Source: an uncultured Rhizobiaceae group bacterium
GTDB taxonomy: Bacteria; Pseudomonadota; Alphaproteobacteria; Rhizobiales; Rhizobiaceae
Direction of reading: 5' to 3'
DNA length: 64,000 nt
NCBI GenBank assembly: GCA_938010435.1
Contig: CALLUS010000014.1
Coordinates: forward strand, 186,001 to 250,000
A model generated the notes under the pieces. The model saw only the letters and a program-made list of their open reading frames with translations. It was not told where the DNA came from and did no database searches. Positions within the stretch are counted from its first letter, which is position 1; each line of letters opens with the position of its first letter. Shown here one piece after another: positions 1 to 9,272 of this stretch. Position numbers and translations under genes: made by a program.

Positions 1-77
1 ACGCAGAAAACGGGCGCTTTCAGCAAGCCGCTTGTTGTTGCTTTTCGGATCAGACCAGACTTAAACACATCCGCCAT
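1..77 (-). CDS. 5' end of a probable bamD (outer-membrane assembly lipoprotein), cut by the window edge
   Basis: An ATG at 77 (minus strand) is preceded by GGGA about eight bases upstream and opens a frame without stops to the window edge. The 25 visible residues begin MADVFKSGLIRK and become more hydrophobic, as in the charged start of an export signal. The identity is inferred from position: in Hyphomicrobiales the gene after ftsZ-lpxC is usually bamD (comL). No lipobox is visible yet, so the identity is uncertain. Confidence 0.35.
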   Translation of the reverse strand, partial: MADVFKSGLIRKATTSGLLKAPVFC

Positions 78-232
78 GTTTTATTTCCCAACACGCCGCG
101 TTTCATAAAACGGCTTTTCGCTACGCATAGTTACAATGAAACTTCAAATAGAACAACGTCTACGGCAATATCATTGAAAGACAATTAGCACTTTTTTGAG
201 GCAAAAATGTTTCAAATGCCGAATTGGTAAAT

Positions 233-1192
233 TTAGCTTTTTTCAGGTGCAAAAGCGGGAGATTTAACGGCCATGAGTTCGACACGTCCTGCAGAAGAAC
301 GATTAACCGGTGAAACATCGCTCCACTCGTAATTTGAGGTGTCGCTCAATAATGCCTGAAGAGCCAAAGCATTCAATTTGTGGCCACCACGGTAAGAACG
401 GAAACACCCGAGAATTTGCGCGCCTGCCAAGGCCAAGTCGCCAACAGCATCCAGCGTCTTATGACGCACAAACTCGTCCGCATAACGCAGACCTTCTGGG
501 TTTATAATATTGTTATCATTACAAATAACAACCGAGTTATCGAGACTTGAACCCAGCGCAAAGCCAGCTGCCCAATATCGCTCAACGTCTTTCATAAAGC
601 CAAATGTACGCGCACGTGATAATTCTCTACGGAAAACATCAGGTGTGAGATTAGATGCAAATTTCTGGCGGCCAATGATTGGTTCGTCAAAATCGATCTC
701 AACTTCAAACCGTGTGGTCTCGTGGGGTGTAAACATGCCCCAGCAAGGTCCCATATCAAAACGCACTTCTTTCAATACCCGCAAATAACGGCGCGGACGG
801 TGCTGAGCGACAAGACCAACCTGATCAATGGCATCAACAAACACTTCCGATGAACCGTCCATGACAGGCACTTCAGCGCTGTCAACTTCAACAATCACGT
901 TATCAACGTGAAGAGCAATCAGAGCAGCCATCAAATGTTCGACTGTCATCACATGAACGCCAGCAGGTTCACCCAACACAGTGCAAAGATCTGTAGCACC
1001 TACAGATGATACAATTGCCGGAATATCTTTTTGGAGTTCTGGAGCGACATCGCTTCTTTGGAAAACAATACCGGTATCGGCATCAGCAGGAACGAGAGAG
1101 ATAGAAACAGGTTTGCCACTGTGCACACCTACGCCAGACAAATCGATGCGAGAACCGATTGTGTTTTGAATTCCAGAAACTGAAAGTCCCAT
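233..1192 (-). CDS. lpxC: UDP-3-O-acyl-N-acetylglucosamine deacetylase LpxC
   Basis: LpxC is the zinc-dependent deacetylase that commits UDP-3-O-acyl-GlcNAc to lipid A synthesis in the cytoplasm. The 319-residue protein has the usual family length and its metal and catalytic residues are intact: H86 in the TVEHLMAAL motif with the catalytic Glu before it, H244 and D248 in HKTLDAVGDL, and the late H271 in GGHKLN. The N-terminal GVGVHSGK segment is typical. The ATG at 1192 has GGGG five bases upstream. It follows ftsZ after a 341-base gap holding a terminator-like hairpin and a CtrA-type box, so it probably has its own promoter. The downstream gene on the same strand is a likely bamD. Confidence 0.97.
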   Translation of the reverse strand: MGLSVSGIQNTIGSRIDLSGVGVHSGKPVSISLVPADADTGIVFQRSDVAPELQKDIPAIVSSVGATDLCTVLGEPAGVHVMTVEHLMAALIALHVDNVIVEVDSAEVPVMDGSSEVFVDAIDQVGLVAQHRPRRYLRVLKEVRFDMGPCWGMFTPHETTRFEVEIDFDEPIIGRQKFASNLTPDVFRRELSRARTFGFMKDVERYWAAGFALGSSLDNSVVICNDNNIINPEGLRYADEFVRHKTLDAVGDLALAGAQILGCFRSYRGGHKLNALALQALLSDTSNYEWSDVSPVNRSSAGRVELMAVKSPAFAPEKS

Positions 1193-1384
1193 ATTTACCC
1201 CGTGGTTCGCGCTGTACTCATGCGCAACGTTCTAAAACTACATTTTCTAGGGCGATGTTCCGTTTGGTAGCGCTTTCGCACATCCCACCCAATGACCAAA
1301 CGAGTCATTCACCCCGTATTTCAATAGTCATACGCACAGTTCACAAGACTTCCAAATCACGCTTTCTTACGTTTTGTTACCGCG

Positions 1385-1400
1385 TTAACAAAAGGTTAAC
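1385..1400. promoter_or_regulatory. Perfect CtrA-type box upstream of lpxC
   Basis: The sequence TTAA-CAAAAGG-TTAAC matches the CtrA consensus TTAA-N7-TTAA(C). With the preceding G it reads GTTAAC-AAAAG-GTTAAC, so the consensus is met on both strands. It lies about 190 bases before the lpxC start and 134 bases after the ftsZ stop. CtrA control of division genes is established in Caulobacter and rhizobia; binding here is inferred. Confidence 0.6.
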
Positions 1401-1438
1401 ACACTGAAAGTTCGAGATAATATAGTGTACAAATAGAA

Positions 1439-1470
1439 ACACTGACCCCGCGATTATGCAGAGTCAGTGT
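1439..1470 (-). terminator. Probable terminator of the ddl-ftsQAZ unit
   Basis: ACACTGAC (1439-1446) and GTCAGTGT (1463-1470) form a perfect 8-bp stem around a 16-base loop, 63 bases beyond the ftsZ stop. Read on the minus strand the stem is followed by a T-rich stretch (TTCTATTTGT). The loop is large and the T-run broken, so termination may be partial. Confidence 0.5.
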
Positions 1471-1533
1471 TAGTATTTTCTAAACATTTTAAACTGACGG
1501 AAGCGCTTGACTTAAACCCGTCAGAATCACCGG

Positions 1534-3171
1534 TTAGTTTGCTTGGCGACGCAAGAATGCAGGAATATCCAATTGGTCTTCTTCAGAACCGGCACGCGGT
1601 GCTGGTGCTTGACGGCCATGGATATCCAAAGTGCCATTACGAGGAGGTGCATAAGGATCACCACCTTCGCGCGCAACAGGTACAGACTGCGGAGCAACGG
1701 TAGGCGCGGGCTGGACCACCGGTGCTGCTTGTTGTTTAGACTCTTGTTCAGAACCGCCACCAAAGCCTGTTGCAATACGTTTCAACAGCCCCATTGGTCC
1801 GTTTTCTGTCGTTTCAGAAACCTGCTCAGGAGTCTTATGCTGTGCAACGGCAGGAAACTCATTGGCTTCCGGCATACGCGGTGAGGCTGCAGGAGCTTGT
1901 TGTTGAACTGGCGCTGTTGGAATTTGAATTTGTTCTTCCAAAGCAGACTGGAAGTCATCATCAGAAATTGGGTCTGACAAATCGACGCTTTCAGCTTTCG
2001 CTGGAACTGGAGCAGCAACAGGCGTTGCACGTTCTACGATTGAAGGGGCTTCTTCAACAGATTCAGCAACAGGAGCTTCTTCAATATGCTCAACACTGGC
2101 AGCAACAGGTGCTGCAATCGATGTTGTGCGAGAAATTGCTGACTGGCGCAGACGTTCAGCTGCGTCATTCATACGTTGTGTATTTGGTAATGCACCGGCG
2201 CCACCTTCCGCTTCAATACCAGTGGCAACAACAGAAACGCGGATAATGCCTTCCAGGCTTTCATCAAACGTTGCACCCAAAATAATGTTGGCATCTGCAT
2301 CAACTTCTTCGCGAATGCGTGTTGCAGCTTCATCAACTTCAAACAATGTCATATCGCGACCACCAGTGATCGAAATCAGAAGGCCTTGCGCGCCGGACAT
2401 AGACGTTTCGTCCAACAATGGGTTGGAAATTGCTGCTTCAGCAGCAGCCATTGCACGCCCCTCGCCTGAGGCTTCGCCAGTGCCCATCATTGCACGGCCC
2501 ATTTCACGCATCACGGAACGCACATCCGCAAAATCAAGGTTAATAAGACCTTCTTTGACCATCAAGTCAGTAATGCAAGCAACGCCTGAATACAGCACTT
2601 GGTCAGCCATGGAGAACGCATCTGCAAACGTTGTTTTGTCGTTGGCTACACGGAATAGATTCTGGTTTGGAATAACGATCAGTGTGTCGACATTTTTCTG
2701 AAGCTCAATAATCCCTTCTTCAGCAAGAACCATGCGGCGCTTGCCTTCGAAAGAGAACGGTTTGGTGACAACACCTACAGTCAGGATGCCAGCTTCACGT
2801 GCGGCACGCGCAACGACAGGAGCCGCCCCCGTACCAGTACCGCCGCCCATACCAGCGGTTACAAATGCCATGTGCGTGCCAGACAAATGATCGTTAATTT
2901 CGTCAATGCATTCTTCAGCAGCTGCAGCACCAACTTCAGGTTGCGAACCTGCGCCCAAACCTTCAGTGACAGCAACGCCCATTTGAACAAGTCGGTCGGC
3001 CTTTGACATTGTCAAAGCTTGGGCATCTGTGTTTGCGACAACAAAATCCACCCCATCAAGACCAGATGCAATCATGTTGTTAACAGCGTTACCGCCACCA
3101 CCGCCAACACCAAAAACGGTGATCCGTGGTTTTAATTCCGTAATATCAGGCTTTTGTAGATTGATGGTCAT
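1534..3171 (-). CDS. ftsZ: Cell division GTPase FtsZ
   Basis: FtsZ is the tubulin-like GTPase that polymerises into the Z ring. The GTP-binding glycine loop is at residues 109-115 (GGGTGTG) and an N-terminal [10 protein letters not shown] nucleotide-binding segment at 21-30; the T7 loop (NLDFADVRS) lies near residue 215. After the roughly 320-residue core comes a long low-complexity Ala/Pro/Gln/Glu-rich linker and then the conserved C-terminal peptide ([10 protein letters not shown]), which binds FtsA and other partners. The total of 545 residues is typical of Hyphomicrobiales and much longer than the 383 of E. coli. The ATG has GAGG eight bases upstream. It is last in the ddl-ftsQ-ftsA-ftsZ run, 86 bases after ftsA. 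Confidence 0.98.
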   Translation of the reverse strand: MTINLQKPDITELKPRITVFGVGGGGGNAVNNMIASGLDGVDFVVANTDAQALTMSKADRLVQMGVAVTEGLGAGSQPEVGAAAAEECIDEINDHLSGTHMAFVTAGMGGGTGTGAAPVVARAAREAGILTVGVVTKPFSFEGKRRMVLAEEGIIELQKNVDTLIVIPNQNLFRVANDKTTFADAFSMADQVLYSGVACITDLMVKEGLINLDFADVRSVMREMGRAMMGTGEASGEGRAMAAAEAAISNPLLDETSMSGAQGLLISITGGRDMTLFEVDEAATRIREEVDADANIILGATFDESLEGIIRVSVVATGIEAEGGAGALPNTQRMNDAAERLRQSAISRTTSIAAPVAASVEHIEEAPVAESVEEAPSIVERATPVAAPVPAKAESVDLSDPISDDDFQSALEEQIQIPTAPVQQQAPAASPRMPEANEFPAVAQHKTPEQVSETTENGPMGLLKRIATGFGGGSEQESKQQAAPVVQPAPTVAPQSVPVAREGGDPYAPPRNGTLDIHGRQAPAPRAGSEEDQLDIPAFLRRQAN

Positions 3172-3257
3172 GGTTTAGTCCTCGTTTTGATCTGGTTGGT
3201 CCGGATTTGAAGTCCCGACCGAATTATGGCTCCCGGTTCTGTGCCGGGTGATGAACA

Positions 3258-4589
3258 TTAGAAGCTCTCTTTCAGCCAGCGACCCATTCTTGCGAATGTT
3301 CCGCCGCCTGCACTCGAGAACAGGTTGGAAGAAGATGACGACCCACCGACATATTCGGTGTGGGAGATTTGTGGGTAAATCAGCAAGCCCGCTGCTGCGG
3401 AAAATGCTGACCCCTTTGCAGTTTTCGGCAATCCGGACACGCCCATCGGACGACCAAGGCGAACAGGACTTCCCAAAACACGTGAGGCAATTTCATTTGC
3501 ACCGCTCAATTGGCTTGCACCACCAGTGAGAACCATGCGTTTTCCAACGGCGCCCGCAAATCCGGAGCGATTGATACGGTCGCGAACAAATTCAAATGTT
3601 TCTTCAACACGCGGATTGATAATTTGCGACAATTGACCGACCGAAATTTGAGATCCCATCGCATTTGAATCACCACCAACAGGCGCGATAGTCAGCAACT
3701 CTTCATCGTTGAAACGACTAGGGCTTGCTGAACCATAAAGAACTTTCATGCGCTCGGCTTCAGAGACGGGCGTGGACAAGACCCGGGCAACATCCATGGT
3801 CACGTGTCCGCCACCGACCGAAATTGCATCGGCAAAAACCAAATTTCCACCAAGAAAAATAGACACTGTTGTTGTACCGGCACCCATATCGATACAGGCG
3901 CATCCCATACGAGCCTCATCATCCACCAAGGCAGCAAGACCGCTGGCATAAGGCGCAGCAACCATGGCATCCACAGACAAATGAGACCGGTTGATGCAAG
4001 CTTCTAAATTACGCAATGGCGCGTAATCAGCGCTCACCACATGCATATCAACACCGAGTTCATCCCCAGCCATAGCAAGAGGATCCCGTATACCGTGCTC
4101 TTTATCAAGCGAGTAACCGATAGGTAGCGCATGCAAAGGAATGCGTTGATCTTCTAACGCGTGCTCATAACCTGCAGCGAGAACAGCTTTCACATCAGAT
4201 GTTTCAGCTTCACGCCCGCCCAAGGTTACACTTGACGAAAACGTATCGCTTCCAATTCGACCAGCAGACGCAGAAACGATGAGCGAATCTACAGTCACAC
4301 CCGCAGAGCGTTCGGCTCCATCAACAGCAAGGCGCAAAGCCCGTTCGGCCAAATCCATATCAACGACGACGCCTGACTTGATGCCTTGCGAACGTTGATG
4401 TCCAAAACCTAAAACTTCCACATTGTGAGAACGCCCAGGCAGTATTTTTGATTCATCACGCGGCGTAAGACGCGCAACCATGCAACAAATTTTTGAAGAC
4501 CCCACATCGATCACCGACAGCGTTGTCGGACGGCTCGATGATAATCGACCTAAATGCGCAATATCAGATGAAGAACGAAAGAGACTCAC
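3258..4589 (-). CDS. ftsA: Cell division protein FtsA
   Basis: FtsA is the actin-like ATPase that tethers FtsZ polymers to the membrane and recruits later divisome proteins. The 443-residue product shows the actin-fold phosphate loops (VIDVGSSKICCMVARL near residue 26; CIDMGAGTTTVSIF near 230; VLTGGASQLSG near 350) and ends in a basic-hydrophobic tail (GRWLKESF) resembling the membrane-targeting helix. The start is a GTG whose last two bases and the next A form the TGA stop of ftsQ (GTGA, 4-base overlap), so the two genes are translationally coupled. Confidence 0.97.
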   Translation of the reverse strand: MSLFRSSSDIAHLGRLSSSRPTTLSVIDVGSSKICCMVARLTPRDESKILPGRSHNVEVLGFGHQRSQGIKSGVVVDMDLAERALRLAVDGAERSAGVTVDSLIVSASAGRIGSDTFSSSVTLGGREAETSDVKAVLAAGYEHALEDQRIPLHALPIGYSLDKEHGIRDPLAMAGDELGVDMHVVSADYAPLRNLEACINRSHLSVDAMVAAPYASGLAALVDDEARMGCACIDMGAGTTTVSIFLGGNLVFADAISVGGGHVTMDVARVLSTPVSEAERMKVLYGSASPSRFNDEELLTIAPVGGDSNAMGSQISVGQLSQIINPRVEETFEFVRDRINRSGFAGAVGKRMVLTGGASQLSGANEIASRVLGSPVRLGRPMGVSGLPKTAKGSAFSAAAGLLIYPQISHTEYVGGSSSSSNLFSSAGGGTFARMGRWLKESF

Positions 4590-5512
4590 AGTTTACGATC
4601 CGCCTTTTTCATAGCTTTAAGACGCGCAGAAACCAATTCAGAACGCGTTTTCGCAGCTTCAGGCTCGAGGCGAAATATGACCCGGTCAGACTGACGCAAA
4701 TCAACAATCGAAATTTCACGCTCCAGAAGTTGACTCTCTTCTTCAAGAGACACCAAACGGTCCAATGCCAAACCTGCACCATATTCGGGAAGCTTGACTA
4801 ATAGACCGTTAGACAGCTGGACATCCCAACGACGATCACCAACACGCATATAAGTTTCCACGCGCCCCGCAATCTCAGGATAACGTGCAGCCAATGGCAG
4901 AATTTCTCTGGCAGATTCTGCTGCGCCTTCTCCAACAAGATGAGGCAAATGCGAAAAACGATTGTTCAAAAGGTCAGCAATGCCAAATTTCGCAATCGGC
5001 GCACCAGTCTTCTCAACAACAGTCAATCGGTCATTGTGTTGCCAAACAGCCATAGCGCGCTTTTCAGCCAAAGAGACCTGCAACTTACCTGGATACAATT
5101 TGCGAATAGCAACATCGCGCACCCATGGCAGCGCCAAAACACGTTCGCGTGCGTCATTCACATCAAAACCAACCAGAGACAAAACCGCTCCGCTGGAAAG
5201 TGCAGAGAACACATCTTGCTCTTTCGTTTCTACTTGACCGGAAATCACGATGTCAGTCGCAGTCAATCCAATGGTCGCCGCAGCTCCAGACATAATCGCA
5301 GGGCCGGAACCACCGCTCACAGCTCCGAACACCCAACCAGAAGCGATAAAGATAACAGCAGCAACACTGCCCTGCCCAGAACGTAAGCTCGGCAACAAAT
5401 CTACAAATTTTGAAAAACGGCGACTGCGGCTGCGACGAGGGTGCAAAGAGCCACCCTCACCATTACGACGAGACCTATCCAACAGACTGGTTATCACGCT
5501 TAGCGACGACAA
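4586..5512 (-). CDS. ftsQ: Cell division protein FtsQ
   Basis: FtsQ is a bitopic inner-membrane protein linking cytoplasmic and periplasmic parts of the divisome. It has a basic cytoplasmic N-terminus ([11 protein letters not shown]), one membrane segment, then a POTRA domain ([22 protein letters not shown]) and the FtsQ/DivIB domain containing [25 protein letters not shown]-type residues. The frame has no ATG at its start. A TTG at 5512 is preceded by a strong GGAGG seven bases upstream and gives 308 residues, overlapping the end of ddl by 13 bases. It overlaps ftsA by 4 bases. Confidence 0.95.
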   Translation of the reverse strand: MSSLSVITSLLDRSRRNGEGGSLHPRRSRSRRFSKFVDLLPSLRSGQGSVAAVIFIASGWVFGAVSGGSGPAIMSGAAATIGLTATDIVISGQVETKEQDVFSALSSGAVLSLVGFDVNDARERVLALPWVRDVAIRKLYPGKLQVSLAEKRAMAVWQHNDRLTVVEKTGAPIAKFGIADLLNNRFSHLPHLVGEGAAESAREILPLAARYPEIAGRVETYMRVGDRRWDVQLSNGLLVKLPEYGAGLALDRLVSLEEESQLLEREISIVDLRQSDRVIFRLEPEAAKTRSELVSARLKAMKKADRKL

Positions 5513-6420
5513 CTCGCGTCCTCCACAATCCAAGTTAACAACTCACCAAAAGAATGCCCTGCATGTTGGGCTAACTCCGGCAACAATGATGTGGGTGTCA
5601 TGCCAGGCTGGGTATTCACTTCCAGCCAGATCAATTCGCCCGTCCCGTTTACGCGATCGTCCAATCGGAAGTCTGAGCGAGTTACACCCCGACAGCCGAT
5701 AGCCTTATGCGCCTTCAGAGACAGTGTTTGAATTTCTTGGTAAACATTTGGTAAAATATCTGCCGGAAGGACGTGTTTTGACCCTCCTTCTGCATATTTA
5801 GCGTTATAATCGTACCATCCACCATCTGCAGCCTGAATTTCGGTGACCCCCAATGCCACATCTCCCATCACTGCACAGGTCAACTCGCGCCCATGAACGA
5901 ATCGCTCGACCATGACCGCGTCCCCATACGGCCATTCATCGGAATACAATTCTTGCGGCGGCGTGGAATGATCTTCACCCACAATCAGCACTCCGAAACT
6001 GGAACCTTCATTGACCGGCTTAACCACATAAGGCGGTTTCATCACATGCTTTGGCGCAGCGTCCAGCCGATGCATAACTTGCGCTTCAGCGACGGGAATT
6101 CCAGCACGGCGTGCAACCGTTTTCGCCCGCTCTTTATCCATCGCCAATGCGGACGCCATGACCCCTGAATGGGTGTAAGGAATATCAAGATATTCAAGAA
6201 TGCCTTGGATAGCGCCATCTTCACCATAAGGGCCGTGCAAACCGTTAAACACAACATCCGGTTTGAGATTTTCAAGGGTGGACGAAATACTGCGATCCAC
6301 GTCAACACGCGTTACCTTGAAGCCAGAAGCTTCCAATTCGGAAGCGCAAGCTTCACCCGTGGACAAAGAAACTGGCCGTTCAGAAGACCACCCGCCCATC
6401 AGGACAGCAACATGCGTCAT
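5500..6420 (-). CDS. ddl: D-alanine--D-alanine ligase (DdlB type)
   Basis: Ddl is the ATP-grasp ligase that joins two D-alanines to make the dipeptide used by MurF. The 306-residue protein opens with [19 protein letters not shown] (first substrate site, with Glu and Ser). It contains the ATP-grasp lysine segments ([13 protein letters not shown]) and ends with the metal-binding ENTQPGMT-like motif, here [13 protein letters not shown]. The ATG at 6420 has GAGG seven bases upstream. It is first in a ddl-ftsQ-ftsA-ftsZ unit, with a CtrA-type box 87 bases before the start. In related genomes it follows murB closely; here three unrelated genes separate them. Confidence 0.97.
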   Translation of the reverse strand: MTHVAVLMGGWSSERPVSLSTGEACASELEASGFKVTRVDVDRSISSTLENLKPDVVFNGLHGPYGEDGAIQGILEYLDIPYTHSGVMASALAMDKERAKTVARRAGIPVAEAQVMHRLDAAPKHVMKPPYVVKPVNEGSSFGVLIVGEDHSTPPQELYSDEWPYGDAVMVERFVHGRELTCAVMGDVALGVTEIQAADGGWYDYNAKYAEGGSKHVLPADILPNVYQEIQTLSLKAHKAIGCRGVTRSDFRLDDRVNGTGELIWLEVNTQPGMTPTSLLPELAQHAGHSFGELLTWIVEDASCRR

Positions 6421-6506
6421 TGAAATACCTCATCCCCAAATCCCCTTACTGAACGGCAGATGAATCACAACCGCAACAAGCTGACAAGCGAGGTTGAAGC
6501 TTTGGT

Positions 6507-6521
6507 TTAAGCCCGTCTTAA
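6507..6521. promoter_or_regulatory. Perfect CtrA-type box upstream of ddl-ftsQAZ
   Basis: TTAA-GCCCGTC-TTAA is an exact match to TTAA-N7-TTAA and lies 87 bases before the ddl start, in the 267-base gap behind the SABATH-like gene. This is where a separate promoter for ddl-ftsQAZ would be expected, and CtrA acts at ftsQA/ftsZ promoters in Caulobacter. Function here is inferred. Confidence 0.6.
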
Positions 6522-6687
6522 ATCGCAGATTGAAGAAGATTCCCGTAAGAGATTCAAATGACTCATGAATTGGAAAACCAACTGCGCAAAAGTTTTTTTG
6601 ACTGACTGACGACAGACACGTCCAATTTAAACCCTTGCCCGTTGCAATTCGCCACAACTCACGAATCAAACGTGGTTGAAAGCAAGA

Positions 6688-7800
6688 TCAGGCGTCCTTG
6701 CGACAAATCAGATAAACATGAACGTAGTCCATCGCATGACCTTGAGGCGCAGCAGCTACACGCTCTTGGTAGAGACCATAAAATGTATCAATAATTTGAT
6801 TACGCTCTTCTGCGGAGCGTTCAGAAGAAAGTCCATTTACAAATGTAGGTTCCGACCAAGATCGCATTGTTGGAATCAATTCCTGCGAAAACAGAACAGG
6901 ATCTTTGTGGTTTTCCGTAAAGTCTTGTTCAAACGGGCACCGCACCACACGACTTTCCACATGCTCTAGACGTAATCCCGCCTGAGACACAGCACTGCTT
7001 TTATCTTCAAGTGGCGCAACAAATTGTTCTTGTGTGCGATAGCACTGTGGAAAATTGGTGTTGAGATATTCCTCCCGTGTGATGATCCCATCATCGACAA
7101 GGTTACCCCAAAGTTCAGCAAACGTATCAAACATGTTTTGACCGCCCGTATTTCCAAGGTAACGGCCCTCTTCGTCAATTCCGAAGTTAAACAGACACAA
7201 TCTGCCACCCTGCTTCAACTCCTCGGCGCGCCGCAGCAACATAGTTTCCCAATCCGCAACACCTTGCGCTTCATAAGCAGCACGTTCTTTTCCACTCGCC
7301 CCGACCATGTGAACATGGCCGGTAATATTGCATGGGTTCGCTGCAATGTAATGAGATGCCGTCGCTGAAAAACCCAGATCAAGGGTGCCTGTCGGCACGA
7401 TGAGATCATGAAACGATGTACCTGATGCCATCACATGAACACCGGACACCTCATCCAAATAGCTGTTCACATCAGTCAACCCATGGACAATTTGGAACAC
7501 CTGACTGAAATCATTGCGGGGTAAATCCGTATAAATCATTTCGATTGGACGGGATGGTACCTTTTTTCGCACTGCACCAAGAACGGTTCGCCAAAGATCA
7601 ATGGATGTGCCGCCATCAGCTGCACCCATATCTGTAGCCCGAAAAACGTTACCATCATCCTTTGGAGCCATACGCTCAAGCGCATCCAGAACCATTGACG
7701 CAGCATTATCCATAACATGTTTGGCACCAATCGTTGCCTTGGAATAATATCCAGCGGATTTCATCGCCATAAAATCTGAAGTTTTTGAAACAGTCGCCAT
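6688..7800 (-). CDS. SABATH-type SAM-dependent carboxyl methyltransferase
   Basis: The 370-residue product has the signature blocks of the SABATH family, best known from plant salicylate, jasmonate and IAA carboxyl methyltransferases: a SAM-binding DMGAADGGTS, the IYTDLPRNDFSQVF block and a GFSATASHYI block, where plant enzymes have S-x-x-x-x-HW. It would transfer a methyl group from SAM to a small carboxylic acid; the substrate cannot be read from the sequence. The ATG at 7800 (MATVSKTSD) has GGGAA six to seven bases upstream and is preferred over the ATG six codons earlier. It lies between murB and ddl on the dcw strand but has no evident link to cell wall synthesis, which suggests an insertion. 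Confidence 0.8.
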   Translation of the reverse strand: MATVSKTSDFMAMKSAGYYSKATIGAKHVMDNAASMVLDALERMAPKDDGNVFRATDMGAADGGTSIDLWRTVLGAVRKKVPSRPIEMIYTDLPRNDFSQVFQIVHGLTDVNSYLDEVSGVHVMASGTSFHDLIVPTGTLDLGFSATASHYIAANPCNITGHVHMVGASGKERAAYEAQGVADWETMLLRRAEELKQGGRLCLFNFGIDEEGRYLGNTGGQNMFDTFAELWGNLVDDGIITREEYLNTNFPQCYRTQEQFVAPLEDKSSAVSQAGLRLEHVESRVVRCPFEQDFTENHKDPVLFSQELIPTMRSWSEPTFVNGLSSERSAEERNQIIDTFYGLYQERVAAAPQGHAMDYVHVYLICRKDA

Positions 7801-7934
7801 TCGCGCTTCCCACAGCATGATCGCTAAACAGCAATGCTTACAGAGATTGATATCGTTGGCAATTCTCTGTCATTTGCAAACGAACAGGTTTATGGGTTTA
7901 GAAGTCCGGAAGCATTCTGGGCACATCTTCTTAG

Positions 7935-8885
7935 ATGATTGAAAACCGTTCAACGCCTTTGGCGTTTGAACCTGCTCGGATCGCGAACACTAATTTGAAC
8001 ATTCAACAAAATGCCAAAGGCATCCTTTTGATGATCATATCCATGGTCGCATTCGCTTTGGCGGATACTTTGGTGAAAGTCACAACAAGCGTCGCCTCTT
8101 CAGCACAAATCATGTTTTTCCTGATTGGCGGTGGTCTCATACTATTTGGTCTGATTGCTAAATTCCAAGGCAACAATCTGATCGACAAAAATGCCTTCAC
8201 CCCTATTTTACTGCTCCGCTATGTATCAGAAATCACAGGAATGATTGGTATGGTCATCGCTTTGTCCAAAGTTCCATTGGCCACAGTTGGCGCAATAACC
8301 CAAGCTACACCGCTGCTGGTTGTTATTGGTGCAGTTCTTTCTCTCAAAGAAAAAGTGAGTTGGCGACGTTGGAGTGCAATCTCATTTGGATTTATCGGTG
8401 TGCTGCTTATCGTCCAGCCCGGCACGAACGAGTTCGACAGTTCTGTTTTATGGGCAATACTGGCAATGATCGCATTGTCAATTCGTGACCTCACAACCCG
8501 CCTAACCCCGCCTGATATGGCGTCCACCAGCCTTGCAACTTTTACAATGATTGCAACAATTCCATTTCCGATTGTCTGGATTCTTTACAATGGGGAGAGC
8601 TTTTTTCCCACAACCGTCAACTGGTGGTTGGTTTCGCTAATGATTGTGCTGGGATCAACGGGTTACATGTTGCTCATCACAAGCATTCGCATGGCAGAAG
8701 TGTCTGTCGTAACCCCGTTCCGTTACACCCGAATTCTGTTTCTATTGATTTTGGGGATCATCGTATTTGACGAACGACCTGATACCTTTGTGATCGCTGG
8801 AGCAGCACTCATCATAGTGTCAGGTGTTTATATGATGTGGCGAGAACAACAGATCAAAAAAGCAGAAGTACGCAAGGCTGCCTAG
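7935..8885 (+). CDS. EamA/DMT-superfamily transporter
   Basis: This 316-residue inner-membrane protein has ten predicted hydrophobic segments arranged as two EamA repeats (about residues 28-160 and 175-305). It includes the family's ATVGAITQATPLLVVIGAVL-like half-repeat end followed by LKEKVSWRRW. DMT carriers export metabolites or drugs; the substrate is not predictable here. It stands alone on the plus strand, divergent from the SABATH gene and convergent with a small secreted-protein gene, inside the otherwise minus-strand dcw region. Confidence 0.9.
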   Translation: MIENRSTPLAFEPARIANTNLNIQQNAKGILLMIISMVAFALADTLVKVTTSVASSAQIMFFLIGGGLILFGLIAKFQGNNLIDKNAFTPILLLRYVSEITGMIGMVIALSKVPLATVGAITQATPLLVVIGAVLSLKEKVSWRRWSAISFGFIGVLLIVQPGTNEFDSSVLWAILAMIALSIRDLTTRLTPPDMASTSLATFTMIATIPFPIVWILYNGESFFPTTVNWWLVSLMIVLGSTGYMLLITSIRMAEVSVVTPFRYTRILFLLILGIIVFDERPDTFVIAGAALIIVSGVYMMWREQQIKKAEVRKAA

Positions 8886-8894
8886 CGGACCCTA

Positions 8895-9272
8895 TCAGTC
8901 CCAATTTACATGGTGACCTTGAACAACTTTAAATGGTTGAGGCTCCAAACCATTGCTCGTCCAGAACAGTTGCTCTCCATCCCGAATAACACCATAGCCA
9001 GACCATCCCGCACGCTCCCACCAGCTTTCATATTTATTGTTCTGCTCGTTCACGCGCCATTTTCCAACGGTCTCGCGAGACCCACGTTGCGCATAGGTTG
9101 TTGAGCCGCTGGTGCTGAAATACTGTTTGTACTCATCACCTGACCAAGTACCTTCAATCGAATTACCGGTGAGCAATGTTTTTATTTCGGATGCCGTCAC
9201 AGCGACAGGTTCTGCCAACACAACAGAACTCATGAGCGCAAACAAACTGGCGGCAATTGCAGATTTCAGCAT
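8895..9272 (-). CDS. Small secreted protein of unknown function
   Basis: A 125-residue protein with a clear signal peptide (hydrophobic MLKSAIAASLFALMSSVVLA, cleavage after AEP or LA). The mature part is rich in Trp, Gly and Tyr, with EGTWSGDEYKQYFS, GKWRV and a late WTSNG segment. This pattern recalls small periplasmic beta-sheet proteins of alphaproteobacteria in which GxW blocks recur. I do not recognise a named family with certainty. It precedes ddl and follows murB in the interrupted part of the dcw cluster. Confidence 0.7.
   Translation of the reverse strand: MLKSAIAASLFALMSSVVLAEPVAVTASEIKTLLTGNSIEGTWSGDEYKQYFSTSGSTTYAQRGSRETVGKWRVNEQNNKYESWWERAGWSGYGVIRDGEQLFWTSNGLEPQPFKVVQGHHVNWD

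Larger units (their letters stand above)
1193..1533. other. Intergenic region between ftsZ and lpxC
   Basis: This 341-base non-coding stretch holds two recognisable elements. A hairpin at 1439-1470 lies just after ftsZ, and a palindromic CtrA-type box lies at 1385-1400, about 190 bases before the lpxC start. The short frames crossing it lack coding character. It most likely contains the end of the ftsZ transcript and the lpxC promoter. Confidence 0.6.

Noticed and set aside
88-120. Imperfect hairpin GCCGcGTTT/AAACGGC between lpxC and the bamD-like start as a terminator
   Set aside because: The stem is bulged and short, and no T-run follows on the minus strand.
2126-2701. A 191-codon plus-strand frame inside ftsZ
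   Set aside because: It is an antisense shadow of the highly conserved FtsZ GTPase domain and linker; no ribosome site or family pattern.
6430-6669. A 79-codon minus-strand frame between the SABATH gene and ddl
   Set aside because: No good ribosome site, mixed composition and no family pattern; it overlaps the CtrA-type box, so a regulatory region is likelier.
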